The notes: generated by a model from the sequence alone, not told the origin. Positions 45,001 through 53,957 are shown, counted from the first letter of the stretch. The stretch is 64,000 nucleotides of DNA from UBA6522 sp963664945 (GCA_963664945.1 OY761822.1:4836001-4900000); one strand, 5' to 3'. Translations and numbers: made by a program.

Positions 45001-45970
45001 TATTTTTCTTGGTCTCCGTTGGCCTGATCTGTGGCGGCTTCGGTTCCTCTCGATCTCTTCCAGAAAGTGCTTCTGCCGCAGTGCGTAGACGTAGCAAAAT
45101 CGTCTCGGAAGCAAAGCCTGAAAAGAACCCGAACAACGCTCCAGACATTGCTGTGTCCGGAGCGAATACCGCAAAGGCAGTAATCGCGATCAGCGGAGCC
45201 GAAAATACCTGCATGATCTGGAAAACGATTAGTTCTCGAGCGCGAATCGGGGTAATGTGCAAGCCTCCTTTACTATTCTCGCCCGCCACCTGCTTCTGAT
45301 ACTCCGGTATGCGCCGAATCATACTCACAGCTCCACCCATCAGGGCGAGCACTACTACGTAGAGCGGAACTACAAGGCCGCCCTGAAGGACGGGTGCCGG
45401 CTGGTCGGGTGGCTGTTGCGCCGATTCGGCGGGCTGTTGTACGGGTCCGGCAGCACCGTCTGTGGTGCCCCTTGGCATAGAAATATTGCTACCGATATGA
45501 ACGTACCACTGGAGATCGCGATCAGGCGCATCGCAAGCATCGGAACGGCAACCAACAACAACTCCCGCAGCCAATGATGCATCTGGCAGGTCACCAACGT
45601 TATCCATGGGAATCAAAAATGGCGCCGCACACAAGCCCAAGGCTCCCAACATAAATACATAGCCATAAATGAATACGCTGCGTAACTGCGGAAACAAAGA
45701 CTTGTTGTTGTGATTGGAAGTGCCAGTATCGTTGTCTGGCAAATCTCGCGTAAATACAACTATGAAGTGAGCCGCAATCAGTACGGCAATGAATGCCGCT
45801 ACAATGGCGGTCCACACACTGTCTGGAAGTCTTGGAAATAGATATTGAAGACAATTGTGAAGAAACCCAGCGAGTACAGCTATTGCAATCACGCATATTG
45901 CGATGAAGCCGACAAAATCAAAGACCGTATAGGCGGCGATTTTCGTTTTACTGGATGTCTCTAGTTCCAT
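44981..45970 (-). CDS. multi-pass membrane protein of the BREX cargo
   Basis: 329 aa, function unrecognised. Hydrophobic segments: FVGFIAICVIAIAVLAGFL (~19-37), WTAIVAAFIAVLIAAHFIVVF (~53-73), FIYGYVFMLGALGLCAAPFLI (~99-119), VVPLYVVVLALMGGAVSMI (~203-221) and a C-terminal APLIAITAFAVF...MSGALFGFFSGF pair. Between the third and fourth lies a loop with two Cys (GCRSDACDAPD) and a Pro/Gln-rich stretch (QQPAESAQQPPDQPAP), perhaps extracytoplasmic. The tail is charged (RDREEPKPPQIRPTETKKNN). AT-richer than its neighbours. Being inside a defence operon it could be a membrane effector. Confidence 0.7.
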   Translation of the reverse strand: MELETSSKTKIAAYTVFDFVGFIAICVIAIAVLAGFLHNCLQYLFPRLPDSVWTAIVAAFIAVLIAAHFIVVFTRDLPDNDTGTSNHNNKSLFPQLRSVFIYGYVFMLGALGLCAAPFLIPMDNVGDLPDASLAAGVVVGCRSDACDAPDRDLQWYVHIGSNISMPRGTTDGAAGPVQQPAESAQQPPDQPAPVLQGGLVVPLYVVVLALMGGAVSMIRRIPEYQKQVAGENSKGGLHITPIRARELIVFQIMQVFSAPLIAITAFAVFAPDTAMSGALFGFFSGFASETILLRLRTAAEALSGRDREEPKPPQIRPTETKKNNETAGG

Positions 45971-46038
45971 ATTCTCGTCTTCCCTGAATATTTCAGAATG
46001 GATGTTTCAAAGCTCTCGAATGCCGTTTCGACCTGTTG

Positions 46039-46647
46039 CTACGACGCCTTCGCAATCAATGTATCCACCAGCCGTTTCGCATACACGGAGGTAGCGGTAA
46101 CACGGCCAGGATCCAACTCACCGAGAATATCGAACGAGTGGCGGCTCTTGTCGTACGCGCCCTTTCGCAGACACTGGCGACTTGCCATGTTCAGACCATT
46201 GCTCACATCCTGCTTCGGTATGTCTTCGACACCCGCGTGCTGCGGAAGGGCGTTCAGGTTAAACCCGCTGCCGAAATATCTCGCCAATGAATCTTTGTCG
46301 GCGAGAAACCATGCCTCCATACACTGGACCATCAGATGGACGCTTTCATCCACGGCGCCTTGAGGCTTTAACCAGTTGTCACTGGCGGCCAAATAGGACC
46401 ACGCGTCCTGATCTCCGCCAACGGGACCCTCGCTATCGACCAACAAGACCACAAAATCTCCGTGCTTGGCGTTAGTCAATGCGGTACGGAACCTGTCGAA
46501 GGCATTATTCCTGCTGCCAGCGGAGACAACTCGCGGCATCCGTCCGGCCAATCCCGCCTTTCTGAAGAATTCGCTGAACCCCCGGCGGCACTTCTGTTTC
46601 AACTCCCGCGTATCTCCGCCTCCCTCCACATAGACCTTGACACTCAC
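46039..46647 (-). CDS. DUF4276 protein, partner of the ABC ATPase
   Basis: 202 aa from GTG 46647, which overlaps the ATPase TGA by four bases. The N-terminus VKVYVEGGGDT and later DFVVLLVDSEGPV look like the Glu and Asp-x-Glu elements of a TOPRIM-type metal site; CMEAWFLADKDSL follows. ATPase plus TOPRIM-like pairs include OLD, PARIS (AriA/AriB) and AbiL/RloAB-type systems. Suggested role: effector nuclease released or activated by the ATPase on infection. Family name is firm, function inferred. 68 bases separate it from the membrane protein gene. Confidence 0.8.
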   Translation of the reverse strand: MSVKVYVEGGGDTRELKQKCRRGFSEFFRKAGLAGRMPRVVSAGSRNNAFDRFRTALTNAKHGDFVVLLVDSEGPVGGDQDAWSYLAASDNWLKPQGAVDESVHLMVQCMEAWFLADKDSLARYFGSGFNLNALPQHAGVEDIPKQDVSNGLNMASRQCLRKGAYDKSRHSFDILGELDPGRVTATSVYAKRLVDTLIAKAS

Positions 46648-47819
46648 CAACGATTTCCTCCCAGTTCTCCGGAACTCCAGAGTTCGCCGAGACGGTACAT
46701 TTCGAGCCAACAGGCAAGGTTGCTCCGGTCCAGGCGTTTCAACGTCGTCTGTCCCTTGCCCTTCTCGCAGACAACCACGCTCTCGGGCGTGTCGGTGAGG
46801 GAATCTACGATCACGTCTGAATGCGTGGTAACGATCAACTGACAGTGCTCGGACGCTTCGCCGAGTAACTTGGCGAGCCCCGGAAGGATATCGGGGTGCA
46901 ATCCGAGTTCTGGCTCCTCAATGCAAATCAGTGGTGGCGGCGAGGGATCGAGAAGAATTGCAAGCAGACACAGGTATCGAAGCGTCCCGTCGGATAACCG
47001 CATTGCCGATACCGGGATGTCGCCTTCATGAAGAAACACCTGGGCAGTTCCATACTCGATGTCTACATGGAAATCCGACAGGCCATCGTAAAGTTGGCCC
47101 AGCGCCGTCAGGAAGCGCCGTTTGACTGGAATCTCCCGCGTCAATCTGTTCAGCACTAGACCAAGATTCTGGCAATTTTCCATCAGAGACGCGTTGGGAA
47201 GATCGGTCTTTTGCGGTAAACGCATCGGCGTCTGCCGCCCGAAGGAACACTCCCGATAGAGCCGTATCCGTTCGAATCCGTTCCCTAGATATGCCATTTC
47301 CGGGAGATGCTTTGGGTCTTTTATGTGAGAGAACACCGACCTATCGGGTAGCGGGGAGACTTGCATGTGAAGCAACATTTCGCCGGTACCTAGATCTCGA
47401 CGATTTATCGTTGTTTCACCCCGACCGGTTTCAAAGTAAAACCTTTGTTCCTCACCGTCTGAACGCGGCTGTGCATCTTCCAACCGTTCATTGACCATGC
47501 GGAAGTGTCCACTGGGATCATCGAACTCAAAACCGTAACGAAGCGGCTGTTGACCTTGAGGGTAGTCGACAACGACCTCGACTTCCGCAGACTCAGCCTT
47601 CGGTTGCCCGCGCCAGAGCCAGTCCCCTGTTCCGCCGCCCTCTCGTATAGGCTTGAATATATCCCCCGGCGCGGCCTTCAAAAGCCCGATCACCTCGATG
47701 AGATTCGACTTCCCCGAGCCGTTCGGACCGATCAGCACGTTGAGCGGCTTGAGTTCCAAGTCCTGCGCGTCAGGGCCGAACGAGAGGATGTTTTTCAGCT
47801 TGATTCGTTGTATGAGCAT
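46644..47819 (-). CDS. ABC-type (AAA_21/OLD-like) ATPase
   Basis: 391 aa from ATG 47819, with GAGGAGG about nine bases upstream overlapping the end of brxC. Walker A GPNGSGKSN (31-39), ABC signature RLSDGTLRYL, Walker B PPLICIEEPELGLHPD and switch VTTHSDVIVDSL; no long coiled coil. The size and partner gene match two-gene defence ATPases of the AriA/RloA kind. Located between brxC and pglX, a common BREX cargo site. Likely an infection sensor controlling the DUF4276 protein (inference). Confidence 0.85.
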   Translation of the reverse strand: MLIQRIKLKNILSFGPDAQDLELKPLNVLIGPNGSGKSNLIEVIGLLKAAPGDIFKPIREGGGTGDWLWRGQPKAESAEVEVVVDYPQGQQPLRYGFEFDDPSGHFRMVNERLEDAQPRSDGEEQRFYFETGRGETTINRRDLGTGEMLLHMQVSPLPDRSVFSHIKDPKHLPEMAYLGNGFERIRLYRECSFGRQTPMRLPQKTDLPNASLMENCQNLGLVLNRLTREIPVKRRFLTALGQLYDGLSDFHVDIEYGTAQVFLHEGDIPVSAMRLSDGTLRYLCLLAILLDPSPPPLICIEEPELGLHPDILPGLAKLLGEASEHCQLIVTTHSDVIVDSLTDTPESVVVCEKGKGQTTLKRLDRSNLACWLEMYRLGELWSSGELGGNRW

Positions 47820-47832
47820 CTCGTCTGCCTCC

Positions 47833-50800
47833 TCATCGGATCGCAATAGGACCTTGTCGAATCTGGTCGAGCAGGTCCCCTTCGGTCGTTTCGACCCATT
47901 CCTTGACCTCCTCCACCGTACGCAACGTAGCGCTTGAGAGCTTGACATGGCGAATCTTCGGCTCAACGTGCCTGTCGGCCTCCGCGCGCGCGTCGGCGAA
48001 CAACTGCGGCAATGCCGCCGTGCGCGTTCGCCAGCCGTCAAGCGAAATGCGATCCAGAGACTCCAGTACTTCCCGTTCCGTGCCGATCGCGCCCTTGGAG
48101 AACTTCTCGATGCGAAACCGGGTGAGTGTTGCCTCGCGGACCTGTTGTTCGATTTGCTGCCAGCTTCCGGCTTGTTCCAGACGCTCCTTCTCTCGGCCAT
48201 AGGTTTCCCGGAAGCGTTTTTCGCACCGCGTCAATTCAGTTCGCAATCCATCCGCCAGTTCGCGCGCGAGGGCGGGCATCGGGTCCGACTCCGCAAGTAT
48301 GCGCCGCTCGGCGACGATGGCATCGATCTGCGGCCTTGAATCCCTTGCGACATCCAAACCATCAGCGTGCCGGACAAGAGCTTGCAAGCGCTCAAACGCG
48401 GGCAAGCGTTCCTTGGCGGCAGCGCCCGCCGTCGTCCAATCGTTAAGGTTGCTTTCGAGTTCGTCGTAACAATCGAGAATCCCCAGGAGCTGCTCGTTGC
48501 CGACCAGTGCCCGGATATCCGACAAATGACGTGTATCGGGGCATGCGGGTAACGGGGCAGCGCCGCCCGCGGCCGACGCCAACTCGCGCAGCCGGTCCAA
48601 CAATCGACCCGCCGCCGCGCTTTCTTCGCTCGGCTTGTAGTCGATTCCCGCATCCTGAAACAGTTTGCGCAGTTTCAGCCGCTGCCGGGTATCGATGGTT
48701 GCGCTTTCGACCCGAAAGTCGGCGCTTGGCACCTTTGCCTGATCCAGTCGTGGCGGGCTCAGCGGTACGCCGTTCGCCGTGACGCGGAGATGTCCGGCTG
48801 CGAACAGGCTGATGAGCGCCCCGTCGATGGCATCCCGCGGCCAGCCGAAAGGCGGACCGGAAAAGTGTGAGCGCACTTCCCGGCCCTTCCTCCCGGAACC
48901 CACGAAGGACAACACTGCGGAACAGACGGGATGCTCCTCAGTCTTGCCGTCGAAATCGAGCACTTCCAGTGGGTGTTCGGCACCCGCCCGGGCACGCTCG
49001 ATGGCGTTTCGCCACCGGTGGTCGTCGGCGTCGCCGAACTCGAAATACATGCGGGCCAAGGATGCGCTGGCGGCTTCTCTGATCCTTTCCGGCAGGGTCG
49101 GCTCCGATCGTTCGTTTCCACCTCCCTGTATTACCTTGGCGCCAGCGACGATACCGGTGACCAGAACGCGTAGGCGGTTGGCCGCCTCGGTGGCGCGAGT
49201 CTCCATGCCACGACGAGCCTCGATCCCTTCGGGCGTCGACGGCACGCCCTTGTAGTCGAGCGTGTCACTGGCGGCGCTCCGGGCAGCAATCAGGCGTTTC
49301 AGCGCGTCGGCACCGGACTTCGTTATGAATACGTGGGTCACGGCGCTGTCCGGGCCAGCAGCGCGAGCGTCGGCCATCACGCTTTTCTCATCGGCGCCCC
49401 AACCGTCGCGAACCCATAGCGGGATGTCGTGACTGCCAGCAGGCGGGGGCTCCGAGCCGAAGTGCAGCGCGAGCTTCCTCGGCTCCCTGGAAGCCCCGTG
49501 CGTGAGCTTCATTGGACCCATCGCATCCTGCAGAGCGACGTTAAGGATTTGGGCTCGCTTCACGCCCATACCGGTAAGGTCGTTTGCCAGTCGACTCTGC
49601 CGGTTGCGGAACTCGGCTTCCCACTCGCTGCTCTCCCGGGTTTGCAGGCTGTACTCCCGGTCGAGCTTCATCAACGTGCCCGAGTCCACTAATCCTTCCA
49701 GAAGGGCCGGCAACCTGGCGCGCAGAGCGGTGCCGTCCGCAGCCAAATCTTCCACCATGAGATCGGCCAGCATCTCCGCCGTCGCGCGCACGCCGATGTC
49801 GGCGCCGGGTTCCCGCGGGAGCTTGCGGATCAGGAATACCAGTGCGCAGAGCCGGGATTTCAGTTGGCCGTCAGCCGTGCCGTCACTTGCCTGCCCTACA
49901 ATGGTCTCGTGAAGTTCCCGAAGCAGCACACCGGAATTCAACATGTTGGCCGATATTTCGCCGAACAGAAAGTCGGCCGGTACAACGGTGCCGAGCGGAC
50001 GGCTCGCCGTTTCGCGTATCGCGTCGTAGACGATACGAAGCTGCGTGCGAAGCTGGCCGGCCGTTCCGGCGCGGTCGACGGCGCGCAACACGTGTTCCCA
50101 GAACCTACGGCGCACAGGCAGGAGCGGATAGTCGTCGGCAAGAATCGACCGGTCCTCATTGCGCGGGGCAACCTTGGCGCCGATCAGGTGACGATCTATC
50201 TCCCCTGCGTTTGCGTCGAGCATCGACTGAATGTCGCTCAACCGATCCGCGCGCTTGGCCAGGACGACCCGGCGAGTGACCGTCTCGACATCATGATCGG
50301 AGAGTTCCACATTGACGGTGAAGCGGCCCTGCAAGCGCTGCAGCGCCGGCGTTCCGGACAACGCGGTTTGTCCGGTACCCAGGAAGAGCAGGCGATCACC
50401 GAAGCGTTTGCTGCAAGCTTCGACGACTTCCTGAACGATGTGGGAACGGGCGGTGTCGTCGCCGATGTACTGCTGCACTTCGTCGAGAATGACCACCGTG
50501 CAAGGCATCTCTCCCTCCGGCGCGAGCGTGTCTCGCAACACATCGGCGAATTCGTCGGTGGTGATGTCCGTCGGCTTGGGAAATTGCGCACGCAGGACGC
50601 CCCTGGCTTCTCGCTCGCCGGCGGCGAAGCTCGCGTCTTCGGCCAGCAGCGCCCTGGCGATTAGCGGGCTCACGTAAAGGTCGTTGAGTTCCCGCCGGAA
50701 GTCCCGGCCCCGCGCCTCCACGGCCGCGCGAACGCTGTCGTGAATGCCATTCTTCTGTAACCATAGGCTGAAACGCGCCTGCGGGAAGCCTTCTGGCAGT

Positions 50801-51279
50801 CCCGCAGACTTGAACACGATGCCGAGCAGGGCGAGCCGGACACTGTCCCCGAGGCCAGCCCCGAGCGTTCCCGCTGCAGCATGCAATCCGTGGCCCCGCC
50901 GGCCAAGGGTCGAGACCTCCTTCAGCAGGTCCGTTACATCGTTTGGCAACCGCGCCAATCCGCGGGCGCGCGCGCCATCCTCGGGAAATGTGTAGTCCGT
51001 CCATAGAAATCGCAACATCTTGGCCAAATGGGATTTTCCGCTACCGAAGAAACCGCTTATCCAGGCGGCCGGCTGCTCTGGTTGCCCCTGGTTACTGAGG
51101 TACGCGTCGAGAACGCGAACGAGCCCCGCCCGATACTGGCCCTCGCAGACGAAGTGCTCCAGTTCGAAGCGCAGCGTGCGGCGATCGTCTTCCGTCTCGG
51201 CATCGGTCATGGCCGCGACGCCGTTGTTCATAAGAATGATCTTGTCGGGATCTCTCTGGTAAATCTCTCGGTTCCTCAT
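47833..51279 (-). CDS. brxC: BREX ATPase BrxC
   Basis: 1148 aa. Opens with IYQRDPDKIILMNNGVAAM and Walker A SGFFGSGKSHL (75-85), both characteristic of BrxC; Walker B CTVVILDEVQQYIG (~270-284) and GTGQTALSGTPALQRLQGRF sensor region follow. The rest is helical and charged. BrxC is the large core ATPase needed for both modification and defence. Its ATG overlaps the brxB stop (ATGA). Length is normal. Confidence 0.95.
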   Translation of the reverse strand: MRNREIYQRDPDKIILMNNGVAAMTDAETEDDRRTLRFELEHFVCEGQYRAGLVRVLDAYLSNQGQPEQPAAWISGFFGSGKSHLAKMLRFLWTDYTFPEDGARARGLARLPNDVTDLLKEVSTLGRRGHGLHAAAGTLGAGLGDSVRLALLGIVFKSAGLPEGFPQARFSLWLQKNGIHDSVRAAVEARGRDFRRELNDLYVSPLIARALLAEDASFAAGEREARGVLRAQFPKPTDITTDEFADVLRDTLAPEGEMPCTVVILDEVQQYIGDDTARSHIVQEVVEACSKRFGDRLLFLGTGQTALSGTPALQRLQGRFTVNVELSDHDVETVTRRVVLAKRADRLSDIQSMLDANAGEIDRHLIGAKVAPRNEDRSILADDYPLLPVRRRFWEHVLRAVDRAGTAGQLRTQLRIVYDAIRETASRPLGTVVPADFLFGEISANMLNSGVLLRELHETIVGQASDGTADGQLKSRLCALVFLIRKLPREPGADIGVRATAEMLADLMVEDLAADGTALRARLPALLEGLVDSGTLMKLDREYSLQTRESSEWEAEFRNRQSRLANDLTGMGVKRAQILNVALQDAMGPMKLTHGASREPRKLALHFGSEPPPAGSHDIPLWVRDGWGADEKSVMADARAAGPDSAVTHVFITKSGADALKRLIAARSAASDTLDYKGVPSTPEGIEARRGMETRATEAANRLRVLVTGIVAGAKVIQGGGNERSEPTLPERIREAASASLARMYFEFGDADDHRWRNAIERARAGAEHPLEVLDFDGKTEEHPVCSAVLSFVGSGRKGREVRSHFSGPPFGWPRDAIDGALISLFAAGHLRVTANGVPLSPPRLDQAKVPSADFRVESATIDTRQRLKLRKLFQDAGIDYKPSEESAAAGRLLDRLRELASAAGGAAPLPACPDTRHLSDIRALVGNEQLLGILDCYDELESNLNDWTTAGAAAKERLPAFERLQALVRHADGLDVARDSRPQIDAIVAERRILAESDPMPALARELADGLRTELTRCEKRFRETYGREKERLEQAGSWQQIEQQVREATLTRFRIEKFSKGAIGTEREVLESLDRISLDGWRTRTAALPQLFADARAEADRHVEPKIRHVKLSSATLRTVEEVKEWVETTEGDLLDQIRQGPIAIR

Positions 51280-51845
51280 GCGTCGTACACTCCTTGGCCT
51301 TCCTGCAAGGTGATCGGAACCGCGAGGTAGTTCCAGCCGTCCCGCGCGTCCAGCAGGCGATAGTTGTTGTCCTCGTATTCGCCTGGGAAGAGCACCACGA
51401 CACGCCCCCTTATGTCCGGCTCGATCACCTTCATCAACTCCGACACGCGGACGAAGCCGAACAGCGAAGCGATGCCGAAGACCGCGACAACGGAATCGTT
51501 ACCCGATTCCGGCGCCGACAGCGCTTTCCGAACCTGCCCGGCCACATACGCCAGGAAATCGTCTTCCAGCTTGAGTTGCAGGTCTTGCGGCGACTCGAAG
51601 TAGCTTTCGCGGTACTCCGTGTTCGCCATCCACTGCGAAAAGACCCCGGTCAGATCGCACTCTATCCAGCCATGTCCCGCCTTCTCGGTCGCCAACCGGA
51701 AAAGCTCCTTGCGCACTCGCAACCTCCGTTCGTCGCTCTTGTCGTAAACGACGAAAATGGCTCGCTGCGCCCCGGCCAGGCCCTTCTGCCAGGGCAGCGC
51801 GATGAACCGCCCGTAACGCTTGGCCAATTTGTCGATACGTCCCAC
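51276..51845 (-). CDS. brxB: BREX protein BrxB (DUF1788)
   Basis: 189 aa, GTG start at 51845, three bases after the brxA-like stop. The DUF1788 hallmark GRVVVLFPGEYEDNNYRLLDARDGWNYLAVPI is at the C-terminus, with GHGWIECDLTGVFSQWM earlier. BrxB is a core component thought to link BrxC and PglZ complexes. ATGA overlap with brxC indicates translational coupling. Confidence 0.95.
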   Translation of the reverse strand: MGRIDKLAKRYGRFIALPWQKGLAGAQRAIFVVYDKSDERRLRVRKELFRLATEKAGHGWIECDLTGVFSQWMANTEYRESYFESPQDLQLKLEDDFLAYVAGQVRKALSAPESGNDSVVAVFGIASLFGFVRVSELMKVIEPDIRGRVVVLFPGEYEDNNYRLLDARDGWNYLAVPITLQEGQGVYDA

Positions 51846-51848
51846 GCG

Positions 51849-52640
51849 TCAACTCCACTGCCGCGACATCAGCAAACTCGGGAACGACACGTCGAGGATC
51901 GAACCGGACTGCTTGAAGTCGAGCAACCCGAAGCTTTTTGCGGCAACGGCAAGTTCGATGAGTTCGTGGGTATCGGTGTCCAAAACGCTGCACCAGGGCG
52001 TCTCGAACAACAAATGCCCGCGGCGGCCCGTGGCGAACCCGATGAACAGCGCGTACGCTACCGCAACGGGCGTCGCGTGAACCCGTTGCCTTGTCTTGCG
52101 CCCCCTTCCCCTCAGGTGGCCGGACTGTGTCCACGAAGAGGCTGCATTGCGCACTACCTTGTCCAGCGTTTGGAGGTTTAGGCGATCGCCGGCGATTTCG
52201 ATCAGGGCATCCGTCATCGGCTGCCTTGCAAATTCGTGACCAAACGGCGTCCGTAACGCGGCTGACGCGGTCACACGGAGCAGGGGGTCCCGCGCCAGGG
52301 CAAGCATCAGCGCCAACAGCGCCCGGCTCGACCGATGGCGGCCCCACAGTTCGCGGAGTACGCGAAAGAGCGCCACATTCTGGTCCAATGCATAGAGTTC
52401 CCTCAAGTGCTGAAGTGATATCTTGCGATTTGCCAGCGTCCTCTTGCCCAGGCAATTCCCGGCTGTGACCGCGTCGGCATAGTCTTCTCGAGACACATCG
52501 CCAGGAACCGCATCCATCAGGTGCGATAGCTCTTTGAGCATGATTGTCCGGCTGGTGTGCGTGCCTTTCTTGCCCACGCGAAAGCCCCAAGCCGCTGCTT
52601 GACGTTCGGTGAGGTCGTCGACCGCCGTTTCGAAATCCAT
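51849..52640 (-). CDS. BrxA-like first gene of the BREX operon
   Basis: 263 aa from ATG 52640. The segment GNCLGKRTLANRKISLQHLRELYALDQNVALFRVLRELW...LLALMLALARDPLLR matches the first-gene products of BREX loci that carry type B PglZ, but it is longer than the ~200-aa DUF1819 BrxA; assignment as a BrxA equivalent rests mostly on position. A basic stretch (LRGRGRKTRQRV) could bind DNA. A sigma70-like promoter lies 27-54 bases upstream, so this is the operon start. Confidence 0.75.
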   Translation of the reverse strand: MDFETAVDDLTERQAAAWGFRVGKKGTHTSRTIMLKELSHLMDAVPGDVSREDYADAVTAGNCLGKRTLANRKISLQHLRELYALDQNVALFRVLRELWGRHRSSRALLALMLALARDPLLRVTASAALRTPFGHEFARQPMTDALIEIAGDRLNLQTLDKVVRNAASSWTQSGHLRGRGRKTRQRVHATPVAVAYALFIGFATGRRGHLLFETPWCSVLDTDTHELIELAVAAKSFGLLDFKQSGSILDVSFPSLLMSRQWS

Positions 52641-52666
52641 GTGGAATAAGGCGCTCACGGCGGAGC

Positions 52667-52694
52667 AGTATAGCGGTGAAAAAGAAAATGGCAA
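52667..52694 (-). promoter_or_regulatory. sigma70-like promoter of the BREX operon
   Basis: Reading leftward: -35 TTGCCA (52694-52689), 16-base AT-rich spacer, -10 TATACT (52672-52667). It would start RNA near 52660, about 20 bases before brxA. An inverted repeat CCGGC-TGGTTT-GCCGG sits directly upstream (about 52700-52716) and might bind a regulator. No WYL-type BrxR gene is visible nearby. Confidence 0.6.
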
Positions 52695-52795
52695 TCCTCG
52701 CCGGCTGGTTTGCCGGTGAAAATGTATCAATTCATCAAATGAAGAATGGCAACGCGGGACCCACTCCAAGGATCCCGCTCAAAGAGCGACGCCCA

Positions 52796-53065
52796 TCAAC
52801 GCAAATCATAGTGAGGCGCTCGACGCATTCCCGAATGATCGCGCCCCCCGACCGACTTGCTAAGATGCGACCTTACCGCGACTAGTTTTGTGCTTCCATC
52901 AGCCAATGTCTGCTCAAACTCATACGGGTGGCCGTAGGGAGCGTAGTACAAGATGACTTCCTTTCGTTTTTTGCATGCGGTGAAAATGTGGGAAGCGCTT
53001 GCTAATTTGCGGAGAGCTTCCGAGTGATACGCACGGGCGCAATCCTCTGCCATACTGCTTGCCAA
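52796..53065 (-). CDS. small hypothetical protein upstream of BREX
   Basis: 89 aa, unrecognised. It has a hydrophilic sequence with a central beta-like part (EVILYYAPYGHPYEFEQTLADGSTKLVAVRSH) and several His/Arg. It reads in the BREX direction and its stop lies about 155 bases before brxA. Composition is lower in GC than the flanks. May be a real small gene, a regulator or chance; coding support is weak. The remaining 52641-53135 sequence holds only the promoter region. Confidence 0.3.
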   Translation of the reverse strand: MASSMAEDCARAYHSEALRKLASASHIFTACKKRKEVILYYAPYGHPYEFEQTLADGSTKLVAVRSHLSKSVGGRDHSGMRRAPHYDLR

Positions 53066-53135
53066 CTTACGGATCGCGGGGACGGCCAGCGACTCGCGCC
53101 AAGCACTTTAACCGGAGATTGGAGGAACGCGACTC

Positions 53136-53753
53136 ATGACAAAGCGAGCGCCGACGGCGGCGGCTGCGCCCACCCGCCGGGCCACCTACCAGGACGTGCT
53201 GGATGCGCCGCCCGACATGGTCGCGGAAATCGTCGGCGGCACGCTCCGCACTCATCCGCGGCCGGCGGCGCTGCATGCCAGGGCCAGTTCAGGGCTCGGC
53301 GTCAAGATCGGAGGCCCCTTCGACTACGACCGCGACGGCCCCGGCGGCTGGTGGATCATCGACGAGCCGGAACTGCACCTGGGCGACGATATCCTGGTGC
53401 CCGATCTCGCGGGTTGGCGGCGCGAACGCATGCCGGAGTACCCGGACATGGCGTATTTCACGCTTGCGCCGGACTGGGTGTGCGAAGTCCTATCTCCATC
53501 GACCCGGGCGCTCGATCAGGGCTCGAAGCGGGCGATCTACGCACGAGAGGAGGTCGTCTATCTGTGGTTCGTCGACCCTGACGTACGCACCCTGGAAGTC
53601 TTCGAGCAAAGCGGCCGCCGTTGGGTTCTGGTGGATACCCTGACCGGCGATGCGCCCGTTTCGCTGCCGCCTTTCGAGCAGATCAGCTTCGGTCTCGGCG
53701 ATCTGTGGCCCACCTCGACTCCGAAACGGGGAGGCACCTCGGACCACTCCTGA
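53136..53753 (+). CDS. Uma2-family (DUF820) endonuclease-like protein
   Basis: 205 aa. Uma2 features: TYQDVLDAPPDMVAEIVGGTL at the start, DDILVPDLAGWRRERMPEYPD with the catalytic D, and DWVCEVLSPSTRALDQGSKRAIYAREEVVYLWFVDP giving E-V and K. The fold is PD-(D/E)xK-like; Uma2 proteins are often multi-copy in genomes and their targets are unclear. SD GGAGG precedes the ATG. It runs toward the CRISPR repeats that begin 54 bases after its stop. Confidence 0.85.
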   Translation: MTKRAPTAAAAPTRRATYQDVLDAPPDMVAEIVGGTLRTHPRPAALHARASSGLGVKIGGPFDYDRDGPGGWWIIDEPELHLGDDILVPDLAGWRRERMPEYPDMAYFTLAPDWVCEVLSPSTRALDQGSKRAIYAREEVVYLWFVDPDVRTLEVFEQSGRRWVLVDTLTGDAPVSLPPFEQISFGLGDLWPTSTPKRGGTSDHS

Positions 53754-53806
53754 CACCGGCTTTCCGAGGTCCTGGCAGCCCGCGGCAGTCAGTCATGAAC
53801 GTTCCG

Positions 53807-53957
53807 GTTACCCGCGCCCGCGCATGGAAGCGGGGAACGACCGCCCCGGGCGATGCCGTGGAACCTCGTCACCCGCGCCCGCGCATGGAAGCGGGTGTCA
53901 TGCGATCGACGCATGACGCGACGATCAAGTCACCCGCGCCCGCGCATGGAAGCGGGG
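53807..53957. CRISPR. three-repeat CRISPR array, type I-E geometry
   Basis: Repeats of 29 bases at 53807-53835, 53868-53896 and 53929-53957, separated by two unrelated 32-base spacers (53836-53867 and 53897-53928); the 61-base period is exactly that of I-E arrays. Shared core ACCCGCGCCCGCGCATGG then AAGCGGG. Differences: third base T in repeat 1, last base T in repeat 2. An inverted pair CCCGC/GCGGG could form the hairpin. No cas gene lies in the window, no AT-rich leader is evident and orientation is uncertain. Confidence 0.85.
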
